Below are positions 45,681-54,447 of a DNA stretch of 64,000 bases, one piece after another (positions within the stretch are counted from its first letter, which is position 1; each line of letters starts with the position of its first letter). The position numbers and the translations under genes are program-made. The DNA lies in the NCBI RefSeq assembly GCF_001544695.2, contig NZ_FCOM02000001.1:62001-126000 (forward strand), in the 5' to 3' direction. The notes beneath the pieces were generated by a model. The model was not told where the DNA came from, searched no databases, and saw nothing but the letters and a program-made list of their open reading frames with translations. This DNA is from Caballeronia arvi. GTDB lineage: Bacteria > Pseudomonadota > Gammaproteobacteria > Burkholderiales > Burkholderiaceae.

Positions 45681-47018
45681 TCAGGCCTTCTGCTCCGAAT
45701 GATCCCGCTGCCTGAGCGACTGCGGCAAACCGAACAGCAGCAACAGCGCGCAGATCAGGCTCATCGCGCCGATCGCGTACAGTGCGGGCGTCGTGCTGCC
45801 CATCGTGTCGCGGATGCGGCCCACCATCACCGGACTCACGATGCCACCCAACTGCCCGAGCGTATTGATCAACGCGATCCCGCCCGCCGCACCCGCGCCC
45901 GTCAGCAGCTTCGGCGGCAGCGCCCAGAACGCGGGGATCGAAGCGATCACGCCTGCGCCCATCACGCCGAGCGCGGCGATCAGGAGCGTCGTCTGCTTGT
46001 CGAAGATACCGGCCGCGAAGAAGCCCGCCGCTGCCATCACCAGCAGGATCGCGACGAACTTGCGGCGCTCACCCGACCGGTCCGACATGCGGCCGACCAC
46101 CACCATGCAGATCGCGCCGCAGATATACGGCACCGCCGTCAGGAGACCGATGATCGTCGGGTTCTGCGTGCCCGCCGCGCGGATCAGGTGCGGCGCCCAG
46201 AAGTTGAGGCCATACGACGCGATCTGGATCAGGAAGTAGATCAGGCCGAGCATCAGGAAGCCAGGCGTCTTGATCGCGCCAAAGAGCGAATGACCGGTGT
46301 CCGTGTGCTGGCTCTGCGTCGAGATCTGGCTTTTCAGATAGGTTTTCTCGGAAGAGGTGAGCCATGCGGCGTCATCGATGCGATCCTTCAGCACCTTCAG
46401 CACGAGCACGCCGAGCAGCACGCAGGGCAGGCCGCCGAGCAGGAACAGCCAGTGCCAGCCGGCAATACCGAATACGCCGTTCATATGGCCGAGCACGAGA
46501 CCCGACAGCGGCGCACCGACGAGACCCGAGAACGCCGAGGCCAGAAACAGCAGCGACGTGATGCGTCCGCGATAGCTCGCCGGGAACCACAGCGTCAGGT
46601 AGTACAGCACGCCGGGCGCGAAGCCCGCTTCCATCGCGCCGATGATGAAGCGCAGCCCGTAGAACTGCCACTCCGTCTGCACGAAGACCATCAGTGCGGT
46701 CGCGATGCCCCACGAAATCATGATGCGCGCGATCCAGCGGCGCGCGCCGACCTTGTAGAGCAGCATGTTGCTCGGCACTTCGAAGAGCACGTAGCCGATC
46801 ACGAAGAGACTCGCGCCGAGGCCGTAAGCGGTATCGGAAAATCCCAGCGTGCTTTGCAGCTGGAACTTCGCGAAGCTGATGTTGATGCGGTCGAAAAACG
46901 CGAACAGATAACACAGCATGATGAGCGGCATGAGCCGCCAGGCCACTTTGCGAATGATGTCCGCGGTGTTTTCGGAAGCTTTCGGCTCGTTGGCCGTGCC
47001 TACGCTCAGATCGCTCAT
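45681..47018 (-). CDS. MFS transporter, anion:cation symporter type
   Basis: The 445-residue carrier has twelve predicted membrane helices and the signature of the ACS branch of MFS (YLFAFFDRINISFAKFQL near the start; LYYLTLWFPASYRGR in the middle), whose members take up organic anions such as tartrate, galactarate, phthalate or 4-hydroxyphenylacetate with protons. The start has a GGAGACAAAC site. It is last in the probable operon thioesterase, LysR, CoA-transferase, lyase, MFS, so it should import the acid that those enzymes degrade. Confidence 0.88.
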   Translation of the reverse strand: MSDLSVGTANEPKASENTADIIRKVAWRLMPLIMLCYLFAFFDRINISFAKFQLQSTLGFSDTAYGLGASLFVIGYVLFEVPSNMLLYKVGARRWIARIMISWGIATALMVFVQTEWQFYGLRFIIGAMEAGFAPGVLYYLTLWFPASYRGRITSLLFLASAFSGLVGAPLSGLVLGHMNGVFGIAGWHWLFLLGGLPCVLLGVLVLKVLKDRIDDAAWLTSSEKTYLKSQISTQSQHTDTGHSLFGAIKTPGFLMLGLIYFLIQIASYGLNFWAPHLIRAAGTQNPTIIGLLTAVPYICGAICMVVVGRMSDRSGERRKFVAILLVMAAAGFFAAGIFDKQTTLLIAALGVMGAGVIASIPAFWALPPKLLTGAGAAGGIALINTLGQLGGIVSPVMVGRIRDTMGSTTPALYAIGAMSLICALLLLFGLPQSLRQRDHSEQKA

Positions 47019-47052
47019 GTTTGTCTCCAATGTTAGTTTTGGTCTTTTGAAT

Positions 47053-47997
47053 TCAGATGGCCCGCACGTACTCGGGCGCCGGATGCAGATCGCAATTGCG
47101 TCCCGCCTTCGCCACTTGTCCGGACACCTCATGTCCGACGAGCGCGGGCAGCGTGCGCGACAGAACGATCAGCTTTTGCAGATCCACGCCCGTGGGAATT
47201 TCCATCTCGTCGCACAGGTTCACGAGGTCTTCGGTGCAGATGTTTCCCGATGCGCCCGGCGCGAACGGACAGCCGCCGAGACCGCCGAGCGCGGCATCGA
47301 AGCGGCGCGCGCCCACGTCGTAAGCGGCGAGCACGTTGGCGAGGCCGAGGCCGCGCGTATTGTGGAAGTGCAGCGTCAGGTCGGCGGCGGGCACGTGTTC
47401 CAGGACGCGGGCGACGAGGCGCGCGACCTGACGCGGATTCGCCATGCCGGTCGTATCGGCGAGCGTGACGCCCGCGATGCCCATCTCGCGATACGTCCGC
47501 GCAATCGACACGACGCGCTCCTCATCGATGCGTCCTTCGAACGGACAACCGAACGCCGTCGCAACGGTCGCGTTCAGCGTGACATCGGTGTCGCCGCGCA
47601 CGAGCTGAACGACATCGCCGAAACCGGCCAGCGACGTCTCGCAGCTCATGCGCATGTTCGCGCGGTTGTGCGTCTGACTCGCGGACATCACGAGGTTCAG
47701 CTCGTCGGCCTGCGCGGCGAGCGCACGTTCCGCGCCCTTCACGTTAGGCACGAGCGCAACGTAGATCGTCCGCAGGGAACGGCGGATGCCGTTAAATACC
47801 GCGTCGCCGTCACGCAATGCGGGAATCGCTTTCGGCGACACGAACGAGCCCGCCTCGATGCGCGTGAAACCGCACGCGGACAGGCCATCGATCAACGCGA
47901 TCTTGTCTTCGGTCTCGACCCACTGCTTCTCGATCTGCAGGCCGTCGCGCGGCGCGACTTCCTGAACGATCAATGGTTCTTTGCATTCGTAATTCAT
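47053..47997 (-). CDS. Hydroxymethylglutaryl-CoA lyase family protein
   Basis: The 314-residue TIM-barrel enzyme matches HMG-CoA lyase. It has EVAPRDGLQ with the substrate-binding Arg-Asp, HFHNTRGLGLAN with metal-ligand histidines, and GLGGCPFAPGASGN, whose Cys is the redox-sensitive active-site residue. It should cleave HMG-CoA into acetoacetate and acetyl-CoA, or a close analogue such as citramalyl-CoA. The start codon overlaps the stop of the CoA-transferase gene (ATGA), so the two act together: activation of a free acid, then cleavage. Confidence 0.88.
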   Translation of the reverse strand: MNYECKEPLIVQEVAPRDGLQIEKQWVETEDKIALIDGLSACGFTRIEAGSFVSPKAIPALRDGDAVFNGIRRSLRTIYVALVPNVKGAERALAAQADELNLVMSASQTHNRANMRMSCETSLAGFGDVVQLVRGDTDVTLNATVATAFGCPFEGRIDEERVVSIARTYREMGIAGVTLADTTGMANPRQVARLVARVLEHVPAADLTLHFHNTRGLGLANVLAAYDVGARRFDAALGGLGGCPFAPGASGNICTEDLVNLCDEMEIPTGVDLQKLIVLSRTLPALVGHEVSGQVAKAGRNCDLHPAPEYVRAI

Positions 47998-49187
47998 TGC
48001 ACCGCTCCTGCGGCGCGCAGCCGCTCCACGTCGCTCGCATTGAAACCGAGCGATTCGAGCACCGTCGCCGTGTGCTCACCCAGTGCCGGACCTTGCCAGC
48101 GCACTTCGCCCGGCGTGTCGGACAGCTTCGGCACGATGCCCGGCATCTTTACTGACGCGCCGCCCGGCAGATCCGCCTGCAGCAGCATGTCGCGCGCTTG
48201 GTAGTGCGCATCGTCGACGATGTCCGCGACCGAATAGATACGGCCCGCGGGCACTTCCTCACGCTCCATCGTCGCGAGCACCTCGTTCATCGAGTGATGC
48301 GAGGTCCATGCGGTGATCGCTTCGTCGAGCATCGCGCTCTGCTTCACGCGGCCGTCGTTGTGCGCGAGCACGGGATCGTCGGCGAGATCGGCGCGGCCGA
48401 TCACGTGCATGAGGCGCTTGTAGATCGGATCGCTATTGCCCGCGATCACGACGAAGCCGCCATCTTCCGTGCGATAGGTATTCGACGGCGCGATGCCCGG
48501 CAGCGCCCCGCCGCTGCGCTCGCGGACATGGCCGAGCAGGTCGTATTCGGGGACGAGACTTTCCATCAGATTGAAGACGCTTTCGACGAGCGACACGTCG
48601 ACCACCTGGCCGTCGCCCTGGCCGGTCTTCACGCGCAGCACCGACATCAGCGCGCCGATCACGCCATGCAGCGACGCGAGCGAATCTCCGAGACTGACGC
48701 CGACGCGTGCGGGCAGCCCTTCGGCGTCGCCGGTCGTGTAACGGATGCCGCCCATCGCCTCGCCGATCGCGCCGAAGCCCGGACGATCGCGGTACGGGCC
48801 CGTCTGTCCGTAACCGGAGATGCGGACCATCGTGAGCTTCGGGTTTATTGCATGCAAAACGTCCCAGCCGAGGCCGAGCTTTTCGAGCGCGCCCGGACGC
48901 ATGTTTTCGATGATGATGTCGGCATCCGCAGCCAGCCGTTTGATGACGTCCGCGCCTTCGGGCGACTTGAGGTTCACGCACACCGACTTCTTGTTGCGTG
49001 ACTGGAGATACCACCAGAGCGACGTGCCCTCGTGGAGCTTGCGCCATTTACGAAGAGGATCGCCGCCGTTGGGCGTTTCGATCTTGATGACTTCCGCGCC
49101 GAATTCGGCCAGCATGCGCGCCGCGAAGGGCGCGGCGATGAGGGTGCCGATCTCGATGACGCGAATGCCCTGAAGGGGTCCGCTCAT
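47994..49187 (-). CDS. CaiB/BaiF family III CoA-transferase
   Basis: The 397-residue protein is a family III CoA-transferase: IRVIEIGTLIAAPFAARMLA, then DPLRKW, NKKSVCVNLKSPEG, and the catalytic Asp in GQVVDVSLVES. It moves CoA from a donor such as succinyl-CoA to a free acid. Coupled with the HMG-CoA-lyase-family gene, the likely acceptor is 3-hydroxy-3-methylglutarate or a related branched hydroxy-dicarboxylate, as for the mammalian SUGCT enzyme. The start has a GGAGACAAG site; the longer frame to 49661 crosses the LysR gene and is rejected. Confidence 0.88.
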   Translation of the reverse strand: MSGPLQGIRVIEIGTLIAAPFAARMLAEFGAEVIKIETPNGGDPLRKWRKLHEGTSLWWYLQSRNKKSVCVNLKSPEGADVIKRLAADADIIIENMRPGALEKLGLGWDVLHAINPKLTMVRISGYGQTGPYRDRPGFGAIGEAMGGIRYTTGDAEGLPARVGVSLGDSLASLHGVIGALMSVLRVKTGQGDGQVVDVSLVESVFNLMESLVPEYDLLGHVRERSGGALPGIAPSNTYRTEDGGFVVIAGNSDPIYKRLMHVIGRADLADDPVLAHNDGRVKQSAMLDEAITAWTSHHSMNEVLATMEREEVPAGRIYSVADIVDDAHYQARDMLLQADLPGGASVKMPGIVPKLSDTPGEVRWQGPALGEHTATVLESLGFNASDVERLRAAGAVQ

Positions 49188-49308
49188 GTTGCTTGTCTCC
49201 TGAAATTTGTACTGTGAGACAAGCTTATTGGCGAACGCTGGGCCACGTCCAACCGCATTTCGGCAAGCACCGTTCGCCAAACGCGAACGCTCGCGGGGAT
49301 GCCGAAAA

Positions 49309-50226
49309 CTAAGTGCGCGCTTCGATGGTCCGCAGATGATCGAACAGGAGCCGGCTGACCGGCGAAAGCGCGTCCGAATCCCGCACGACGATGACGAGGC
49401 TGCGCGCGGCCCACTCTTCGTCGAGCGGCACGGCGGCGAGCCCGAGCTGACGGCCCATCGCCTCGAATACCTGCAGCGGCAGCACGCCGACGCCCATGCC
49501 CGCCTGCACCATGCGGCACACGGCATCGAAACCCGGCACGTGGATGCGCAGCCGCAGCGCACGGCCCGCCTGGCGCGCGGCCAGATGCGTGCGCATGTTG
49601 ATGGAGCTCGCCGAATGCAGGCCGATGTGATCGAAGTCGAGCGTGTCCGCGAACGCGACACTGTCGCGATGCGCGAGCGGGTGATCGCCCGGCGTCACGA
49701 TGCACAGCCGGTCGTGGCGATAGTGCGCGCTTTCGAGGCCGCGCGTGTCGGCGTCGCCGGAGCAGATGCCGAGATCGACGAGACTATCCGCCACGCCTTC
49801 CACGATGCCGCCGCTCGGCCGTTCCTCCAGATCGATCTTGATCTGATCGTGCACGGAGATGAACGCACGCAGGTCTTCCGGCAGGAATTCGACGATCGCC
49901 GAGAGGTTCGCCATCATCCGAACATAGCCGCGCACGCCGCTCGCATGCTCCGCGAGCTCGATGCCGATGTTCTCGACATCGCGCATCACGCGCCGCGCGT
50001 GATGCAGCAGCGTTTCGCCGGCGGGCGTCAGGGCCATGCCGCGCGCCTTGCGCTCGAAGAGCACCGCGCCTACCGCCTGCTCCAGTTCGAGCAGCCGCTT
50101 GCTCGCCGCCGACACGGCAATCGCCTCGCGCTCCGCCGCGCGCGTCAGCGTGCCCTCCTCGAACACGGCGAGAAAGAGTTGCAGCGTCGTGAGATCGAGA
50201 CGTCGGAGGAGATTGCGCGTGGCCAT
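49309..50226 (-). CDS. LysR-family transcriptional regulator
   Basis: The 305-residue regulator has an N-terminal winged HTH (LDLTTLQLFLAVFEEGTLTR followed by AAEREAIAVSAASKRLLELE) and a LysR effector domain with two lobes ending GVGVLPLQVFE. It lies in the same direction as the CoA-transferase operon, 121 bp upstream, which is less common than the divergent arrangement. It is coupled to the thioesterase gene (TGATG overlap). It probably controls the operon in response to the acid or its CoA ester. Confidence 0.88.
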   Translation of the reverse strand: MATRNLLRRLDLTTLQLFLAVFEEGTLTRAAEREAIAVSAASKRLLELEQAVGAVLFERKARGMALTPAGETLLHHARRVMRDVENIGIELAEHASGVRGYVRMMANLSAIVEFLPEDLRAFISVHDQIKIDLEERPSGGIVEGVADSLVDLGICSGDADTRGLESAHYRHDRLCIVTPGDHPLAHRDSVAFADTLDFDHIGLHSASSINMRTHLAARQAGRALRLRIHVPGFDAVCRMVQAGMGVGVLPLQVFEAMGRQLGLAAVPLDEEWAARSLVIVVRDSDALSPVSRLLFDHLRTIEART

Positions 50227-50612
50227 CAGCGCGCGTACTTGAAGGTGCCCTGCGCGCTCGCGATCATCACGCGGCCGTCGACCCACGCCTCGCCGCGCGC
50301 AAAATAGACGGAGCGGCCTTGCCGTTCGAGAAAGCCCTTCGCGACGACCTTGTCGCCGATGCCGCGATCGAGGTAGTTGACCGTCAGCGAGAGTGTGAAG
50401 CCGTGCACGGGCGCCGCGCCCGTCGTGAAGAGACCTGCGTAGCCGCAGGCCGCGTCGAGCAGCGTGGCAATCGCGCCGCCTTGCAGGATGCGCTGCCGGT
50501 TCAGATGTCCGGCGTGGATCGGCATCATGAATTCCGCATAGCCCGCGCGCCATTCGGTGAAGATTGCGCCGAGCGCTTCGAGAAACGGATTGTCGAGATC
50601 CAGATTCGCCAC
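50226..50612 (-). CDS. PaaI-family hotdog thioesterase
   Basis: The 128-residue protein is a hotdog-fold thioesterase: RILQGGAIATLLDAACGYAG carries the catalytic helix with Asp, and GFTLSLTVNYLDRG forms the following strand. It hydrolyses acyl-CoA, often to free CoA from dead-end products. The start is GTG at 50612, seven bases after AGGAGC; no nearer ATG fits. It is the first gene of the LysR/CoA-transferase operon. Confidence 0.85.
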   Translation of the reverse strand: MANLDLDNPFLEALGAIFTEWRAGYAEFMMPIHAGHLNRQRILQGGAIATLLDAACGYAGLFTTGAAPVHGFTLSLTVNYLDRGIGDKVVAKGFLERQGRSVYFARGEAWVDGRVMIASAQGTFKYAR

Positions 50613-50707
50613 CTTTGCTCCTGATATCGCGTCGTTGCGAGCGATTGTGCCATCGGCGGGAGCGGCCTGCCGAGCGGAGTCATGTGGCGTGAGGCACGCG
50701 AGGCATG

Positions 50708-50729
50708 AAAAAACCCGCACGCGGCGGGT
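50708..50729 (-). terminator. Rho-independent terminator after small gene 50911-51102
   Basis: On the minus strand a perfect 6-bp stem (ACCCGC with GCGGGT, 5-nt loop) is followed by six T residues. It should end the transcript of the small gene upstream of the thioesterase operon. Confidence 0.75.
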
Positions 50730-50910
50730 CCGATTTACATGAGGCCTTCTGTTTGACAACGCACACAAATATCCGCATTACCGATGAAATACCAATCGGC
50801 ATTTCGCTGTTCATGAGGTCGTTTCATGAATCGCGCGATGCGCATCTTCGTGTGCGTTTAATGCGCGCTATGACAATCCGTGTCACGCGCGCAACACACT
50901 GCATTTTCCG

Positions 50911-51102
50911 TCAGTTATAACCGCGAATCACGCAAGAATTTTTTTCCTCTTCGGTCTTCGCAAAACGTCCGCAAATCTCCGCGACGTACTCCGGTGCCGC
51001 AGATACTTGGCTGGACCGGTGCGACACATGCACGCTCGTATCGGGGGGAATTTCGCCATCGTCGATCCAGGCATAGAAATGCGCGCTCGTATTGGCTTCC
51101 AT
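50911..51102 (-). CDS. Small conserved hypothetical protein
   Basis: A 63-residue acidic protein with a GGAGACATAAC site and its own terminator 180 bp downstream. It begins MEANTSAHFYAWIDDGEIPP and has two Cys residues near the end (VAEICGRFAKTEEEKNSCVI). No family is recognised. The well-formed expression signals make it a likely real gene. Confidence 0.65.
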   Translation of the reverse strand: MEANTSAHFYAWIDDGEIPPDTSVHVSHRSSQVSAAPEYVAEICGRFAKTEEEKNSCVIRGYN

Positions 51103-51285
51103 GTTATGTCTCCTTTCGGTAAAGCGCGAAAAAGGTTTGATGGTCCCAGAATGCGCTTCTCGGGGGCGGCTGGCCCTAGTGGATTTCATTGATGGACGCA
51201 GCCCGATTGCGTGACGATGATGTTAAGAATGCCCGTTCGAAACGCACCGCAAACCGTTTTCAATACGCTTGATCTTCGTGTAGCG

Positions 51286-51313
51286 AAAAAAATGCCCGGT
51301 ACACGACCGGGCA
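51286..51313 (-). terminator. Rho-independent terminator after amaA
   Basis: On the minus strand a perfect 8-bp stem (TGCCCGGT with ACCGGGCA, 5-nt loop) is followed by seven T residues, 50 bp after the flavoprotein stop codon. Confidence 0.85.
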
Positions 51314-51362
51314 GACTTAAATCATCGATTATGGAAAACGGTATTTGCCGGTCTTTTATCAG

Positions 51363-52535
51363 TTATACGACATTCTTTTCGACGATCGGCCGTCCTTCCA
51401 GCACGCGCGTCCAGTCGAGCGGCGATAAATCCAGCGTTTCATAGCGTCCGAGCAGAATCAGTTCACTCGCGCCGCGGCCCGTCGCCGGACCTTGTTGCAA
51501 ACCGTGTCCGCTGAATCCGTTGGCGAAAATACAATTCTCGACGTCCGGATGACAGCCGATGATCGCGTTCTGGTCGAGCACGTTGTACTCGTAATAACCG
51601 GACCAGCAGTGCTCGACGCGCAATGCCTCGAACGCCGGCACGCGATGCGCGAGCGCCGGCCAGATGACGTCGTCGAAGAGCGCGTGATCGACTTCGTCGA
51701 GCGGCAGATCGTCGGGATCGTTGTCCGCCGATGGCGACGTGCCGCAAATATAGGTGCGCCCCTCGGGACGGAAGTAGACGCCGCTCGGATCGATCAGCAA
51801 AGGCGCGCGTTCGAGCTTCGCGGGCGACGATACGTTGAAAATGCTGCGCCGCCGCGCATGCACCGGAATGTCGATGCCGAGCATCGCCGCGACGCCGCGC
51901 GACCACGCGCCTGCCGCGTTCACGACGACATCGCACGGATAGGTTTCGCCGTTCGCCGCGCGCACGGCCGTCGCGCGCCGTCCTTCGCGCTCGATGCCGA
52001 CGACTTCCGTCGCCACATAGCGCGCGCCGAGCGCTTGCGCCTTGCGCCGCAACGCCTGCACGAGGCCGTAGCCGTCGAACCAGCCTTCACCGCTTTCGCC
52101 GAACGCGCCCGCTGCGAGGTCCTCGGTGTTCAGCCACGGAAAGCGCGCCCGCAGTTGTGCGGCATCGAGCAGGCTGATGTCGGCGCCCAGCCCGCGCTGC
52201 AACGTGTGATTCTCGCGCAGCGTCGCTTCGCCTTGCGCCGTCGCGAGAAACAGATAGCCGCCTTCATGCAGATCGATCGACGGGCGCTCGCCGTTCACTT
52301 CGAGCCGCTCGCCGATCGAACGCAGAAACTCGATGCCGAAGAGCGACATGCGCACTGAAAGCGGCGTCGAGAACTGCTGCCGGATCGACGCCGCCGACAG
52401 CGCCGACGATGAGCGCGCATAAGTCGGATCGCGCTCGATCACCGTGACCTGCACGGTCGGGTCCGACGCGCGCAGAAAATACGCGACCGAGCTGCCGATC
52501 ACGCCGCCACCCACGATCACCACTTGAGAAGCCAC
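51363..52535 (-). CDS. amaA: FAD-dependent amino-acid oxidase, probable L-pipecolate oxidase
   Basis: The 390-residue flavoprotein is of the D-amino-acid-oxidase/glycine-oxidase superfamily. It has a dinucleotide-binding VVIVGGGVIGSSVAYFL at the start, an SSALSAASIRQQF segment that covers the flavin, DVVVNAAGAWS in the middle, and a late FSGHGLQQGPATGR. Next to an aminoadipate-semialdehyde dehydrogenase gene it fits AmaA, which oxidises L-pipecolate to piperideine-6-carboxylate in lysine breakdown. The start is GTG at 52535, five bases after GGAGG. The 172-bp gap to amaB contains the heptamer-periodic element. Confidence 0.8.
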   Translation of the reverse strand: MASQVVIVGGGVIGSSVAYFLRASDPTVQVTVIERDPTYARSSSALSAASIRQQFSTPLSVRMSLFGIEFLRSIGERLEVNGERPSIDLHEGGYLFLATAQGEATLRENHTLQRGLGADISLLDAAQLRARFPWLNTEDLAAGAFGESGEGWFDGYGLVQALRRKAQALGARYVATEVVGIEREGRRATAVRAANGETYPCDVVVNAAGAWSRGVAAMLGIDIPVHARRRSIFNVSSPAKLERAPLLIDPSGVYFRPEGRTYICGTSPSADNDPDDLPLDEVDHALFDDVIWPALAHRVPAFEALRVEHCWSGYYEYNVLDQNAIIGCHPDVENCIFANGFSGHGLQQGPATGRGASELILLGRYETLDLSPLDWTRVLEGRPIVEKNVV

Positions 52536-52622
52536 GCCGCCTCCAGTCGTCGATTCGAGTTGCCGCAGCGTCGCCCGCCGATGGGCATCGCGTGTTGCAT
52601 GCAAAAGTCATAAAACCAAAAC

Positions 52623-52650
52623 GCATGCGTAATGCAAAACGCGAAATGCC
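52623..52650. repeat. 28-bp heptamer-periodic element, copy C
   Basis: Read on the minus strand, four 7-bp units match the element at 28904-28931 at 23 of 28 positions, including the shared core TGCATTACGCAT. It lies between amaB and amaA. Confidence 0.6.
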
Positions 52651-52707
52651 AAATCGGCGCGCAGAAACGCTCAGGCGCAGGTAAAGCCGTCGCCGGCGGA
52701 AGAAACG

Positions 52708-54207
52708 TCAGTCCAGATTGAAGTCGATGCCCTGCGCGAGCGGCAGTTCCGACGAGTAGTTGATCGTGTTCGTCGCACGGCGCATGTAGGCCTTCCACGC
52801 GTCGGAGCCCGATTCGCGGCCGCCGCCGGTTTCCTTCTCGCCGCCGAACGCGCCGCCGATTTCTGCGCCGCTCGGCCCGATGTTCACGTTCGCGATGCCG
52901 CAGTCGCTGCCCGATGCCGACAGGAAGCGCTCCGCTTCGCGCAGATCGGTCGTGAACGTGCACGACGACAGGCCATGCGCGGCAGCGTTGTTGGCGGCGA
53001 TGGCCTCATCGAAATCGGAATAGCGCATCACGTAGAGAATCGGCGCGAAGGTTTCCTTCAGCACGACCTCGGTTTGCGACGGCATTTCGACGAGCGCCGG
53101 GCGCACGTAATAGCCGTTTTCGTGGCCCTTCACCGTGACGCGCTCGCCGCCGAACACCTTGCCGCCCTCGCCCTTCGCCTGCTCGAGCGCGTCCTGCATG
53201 CGCGCGAACGACTGCACGTCGATGAGCGGCCCCATCAGCACGCCCTGCTCGAGCGGATTGCCGACGGGCACTTTCGCGTAGAGATCCTTGAGGCGCGCGA
53301 CGGTTTCATCGTAGATGCTGTCGTGGACGAACAGACGCCGCAGCGACGTGCAGCGCTGCCCGGCCGTGCCGACCGCCGAGAACAGGATGCCGCGCAGCGC
53401 GAGATCGCGATTCGCCGTCTGCGACACGATGCCCGCGTTGTTGCCGCCGAGCTCGAGGATCGAGCGGCCGAAGCGCTGCGCCACCGCGACGCCCACTTTG
53501 CGGCCCATTTCCGTGCTGCCGGTCGCACTGACGATGTCCGAGCGCTTGTCCGCGACGAGCGCCGCACCGACCTCGCGTCCGCCGATGATCACCGAAGCGA
53601 GACCTGCGGGCGCCGAGCCGAATTCTTCGATGACATCGCGCATGATGCGATCGACGGCCAGCGCGGTGAGCGGCGTCTTTTCGGACGGCTTCCACACCAC
53701 GGCGTTGCCGCACACGAGCGCGAGCGCCGCGTTCCACGACCACACCGCGACCGGAAAATTGAACGCCGAGATGATCGTGCAGACGCCGAGCGGATGCCAC
53801 GTCTCCGCCATGCGATGCCCGGGCCGCTCGGACGCGATCGTCAGACCGTACAACTGGCGCGAGAGCCCGACGGCGAAATCGCAGATATCGATCATTTCCT
53901 GCACTTCGCCCAGGCCTTCCTGAAGAATCTTGCCTGCTTCGAGCGACACGAGGCGGCCGAGCGCTTCCTTCTTCTCGCGCAGGCGATTGCCGAGCAGCCG
54001 CACGAGCTCGCCACGGCGCGGCGCGGGCACGTTACGCCACGTGGCGAAGGCAGTGCGCGCGGCGCCGAGCGCGGCATCGACATCGGCGACGGTGTTCTGC
54101 TTCACCCGGCCGATGACTTCACCGGTGATCGGAGAGGCGGCGGCCATGTCGCCATCGGTCACGAGGCTCGCGATGCCGAGGTCGGAAAGAATCGATTGTG
54201 CGTTCAC
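52708..54207 (-). CDS. amaB: L-2-aminoadipate-semialdehyde dehydrogenase (ALDH7 family)
   Basis: The 499-residue enzyme is an ALDH7/antiquitin-type aldehyde dehydrogenase. It shows SAFNFPVAVWSWNAALAL, NAVVWKPSEKTP, the NAD-contact SATGSTEMG, the general base in ELGGNNAGIV, and the catalytic Cys in AGQRCTSLRR. It oxidises 2-aminoadipate-6-semialdehyde to 2-aminoadipate in the pipecolate branch of lysine catabolism. It lies before amaA on the same strand, and the XRE-cupin gene is divergent. A conserved-looking GTTTC-N6-GAAAC inverted repeat lies 40 bp upstream of its start. Confidence 0.88.
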   Translation of the reverse strand: MNAQSILSDLGIASLVTDGDMAAASPITGEVIGRVKQNTVADVDAALGAARTAFATWRNVPAPRRGELVRLLGNRLREKKEALGRLVSLEAGKILQEGLGEVQEMIDICDFAVGLSRQLYGLTIASERPGHRMAETWHPLGVCTIISAFNFPVAVWSWNAALALVCGNAVVWKPSEKTPLTALAVDRIMRDVIEEFGSAPAGLASVIIGGREVGAALVADKRSDIVSATGSTEMGRKVGVAVAQRFGRSILELGGNNAGIVSQTANRDLALRGILFSAVGTAGQRCTSLRRLFVHDSIYDETVARLKDLYAKVPVGNPLEQGVLMGPLIDVQSFARMQDALEQAKGEGGKVFGGERVTVKGHENGYYVRPALVEMPSQTEVVLKETFAPILYVMRYSDFDEAIAANNAAAHGLSSCTFTTDLREAERFLSASGSDCGIANVNIGPSGAEIGGAFGGEKETGGGRESGSDAWKAYMRRATNTINYSSELPLAQGIDFNLD

Positions 54208-54246
54208 GATGAAGTCCTTTCGAAGCGGGTTTGTCCTTGGAGCGAA

Positions 54247-54262
54247 GTTTCTGATCGGAAAC
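54247..54262. promoter_or_regulatory. Possible operator upstream of amaB
   Basis: An inverted repeat GTTTC-N6-GAAAC (54247-54262) contains the 9-mer ATCGGAAAC, which recurs at 54419-54427 before the divergent regulator gene. Candidate site for the XRE-cupin regulator. Confidence 0.35.
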
Positions 54263-54418
54263 TTGCGTAAGCCTGCAGACTATACGCGCTGCCGGCGTTG
54301 CGAACAACAGCCGACAATATTGGGGTTGTCACCAATGCGCGCGGCCCTTGCTGGCAGTAGATTCGGCATGTTTTCGGCCTGCGCGCCGATGCGAATGCCG
54401 CGTTTGCGCGATGGTATT

Positions 54419-54427
54419 ATCGGAAAC
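54419..54427. promoter_or_regulatory. Possible operator upstream of XRE-cupin gene
   Basis: A second copy of ATCGGAAAC partly overlaps a -10-like TATTAT (54415-54420) just before the regulator ATG, which would suit autorepression. Confidence 0.3.
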
Positions 54428-54447
54428 AAAAGCCTCGACCGCATCCT

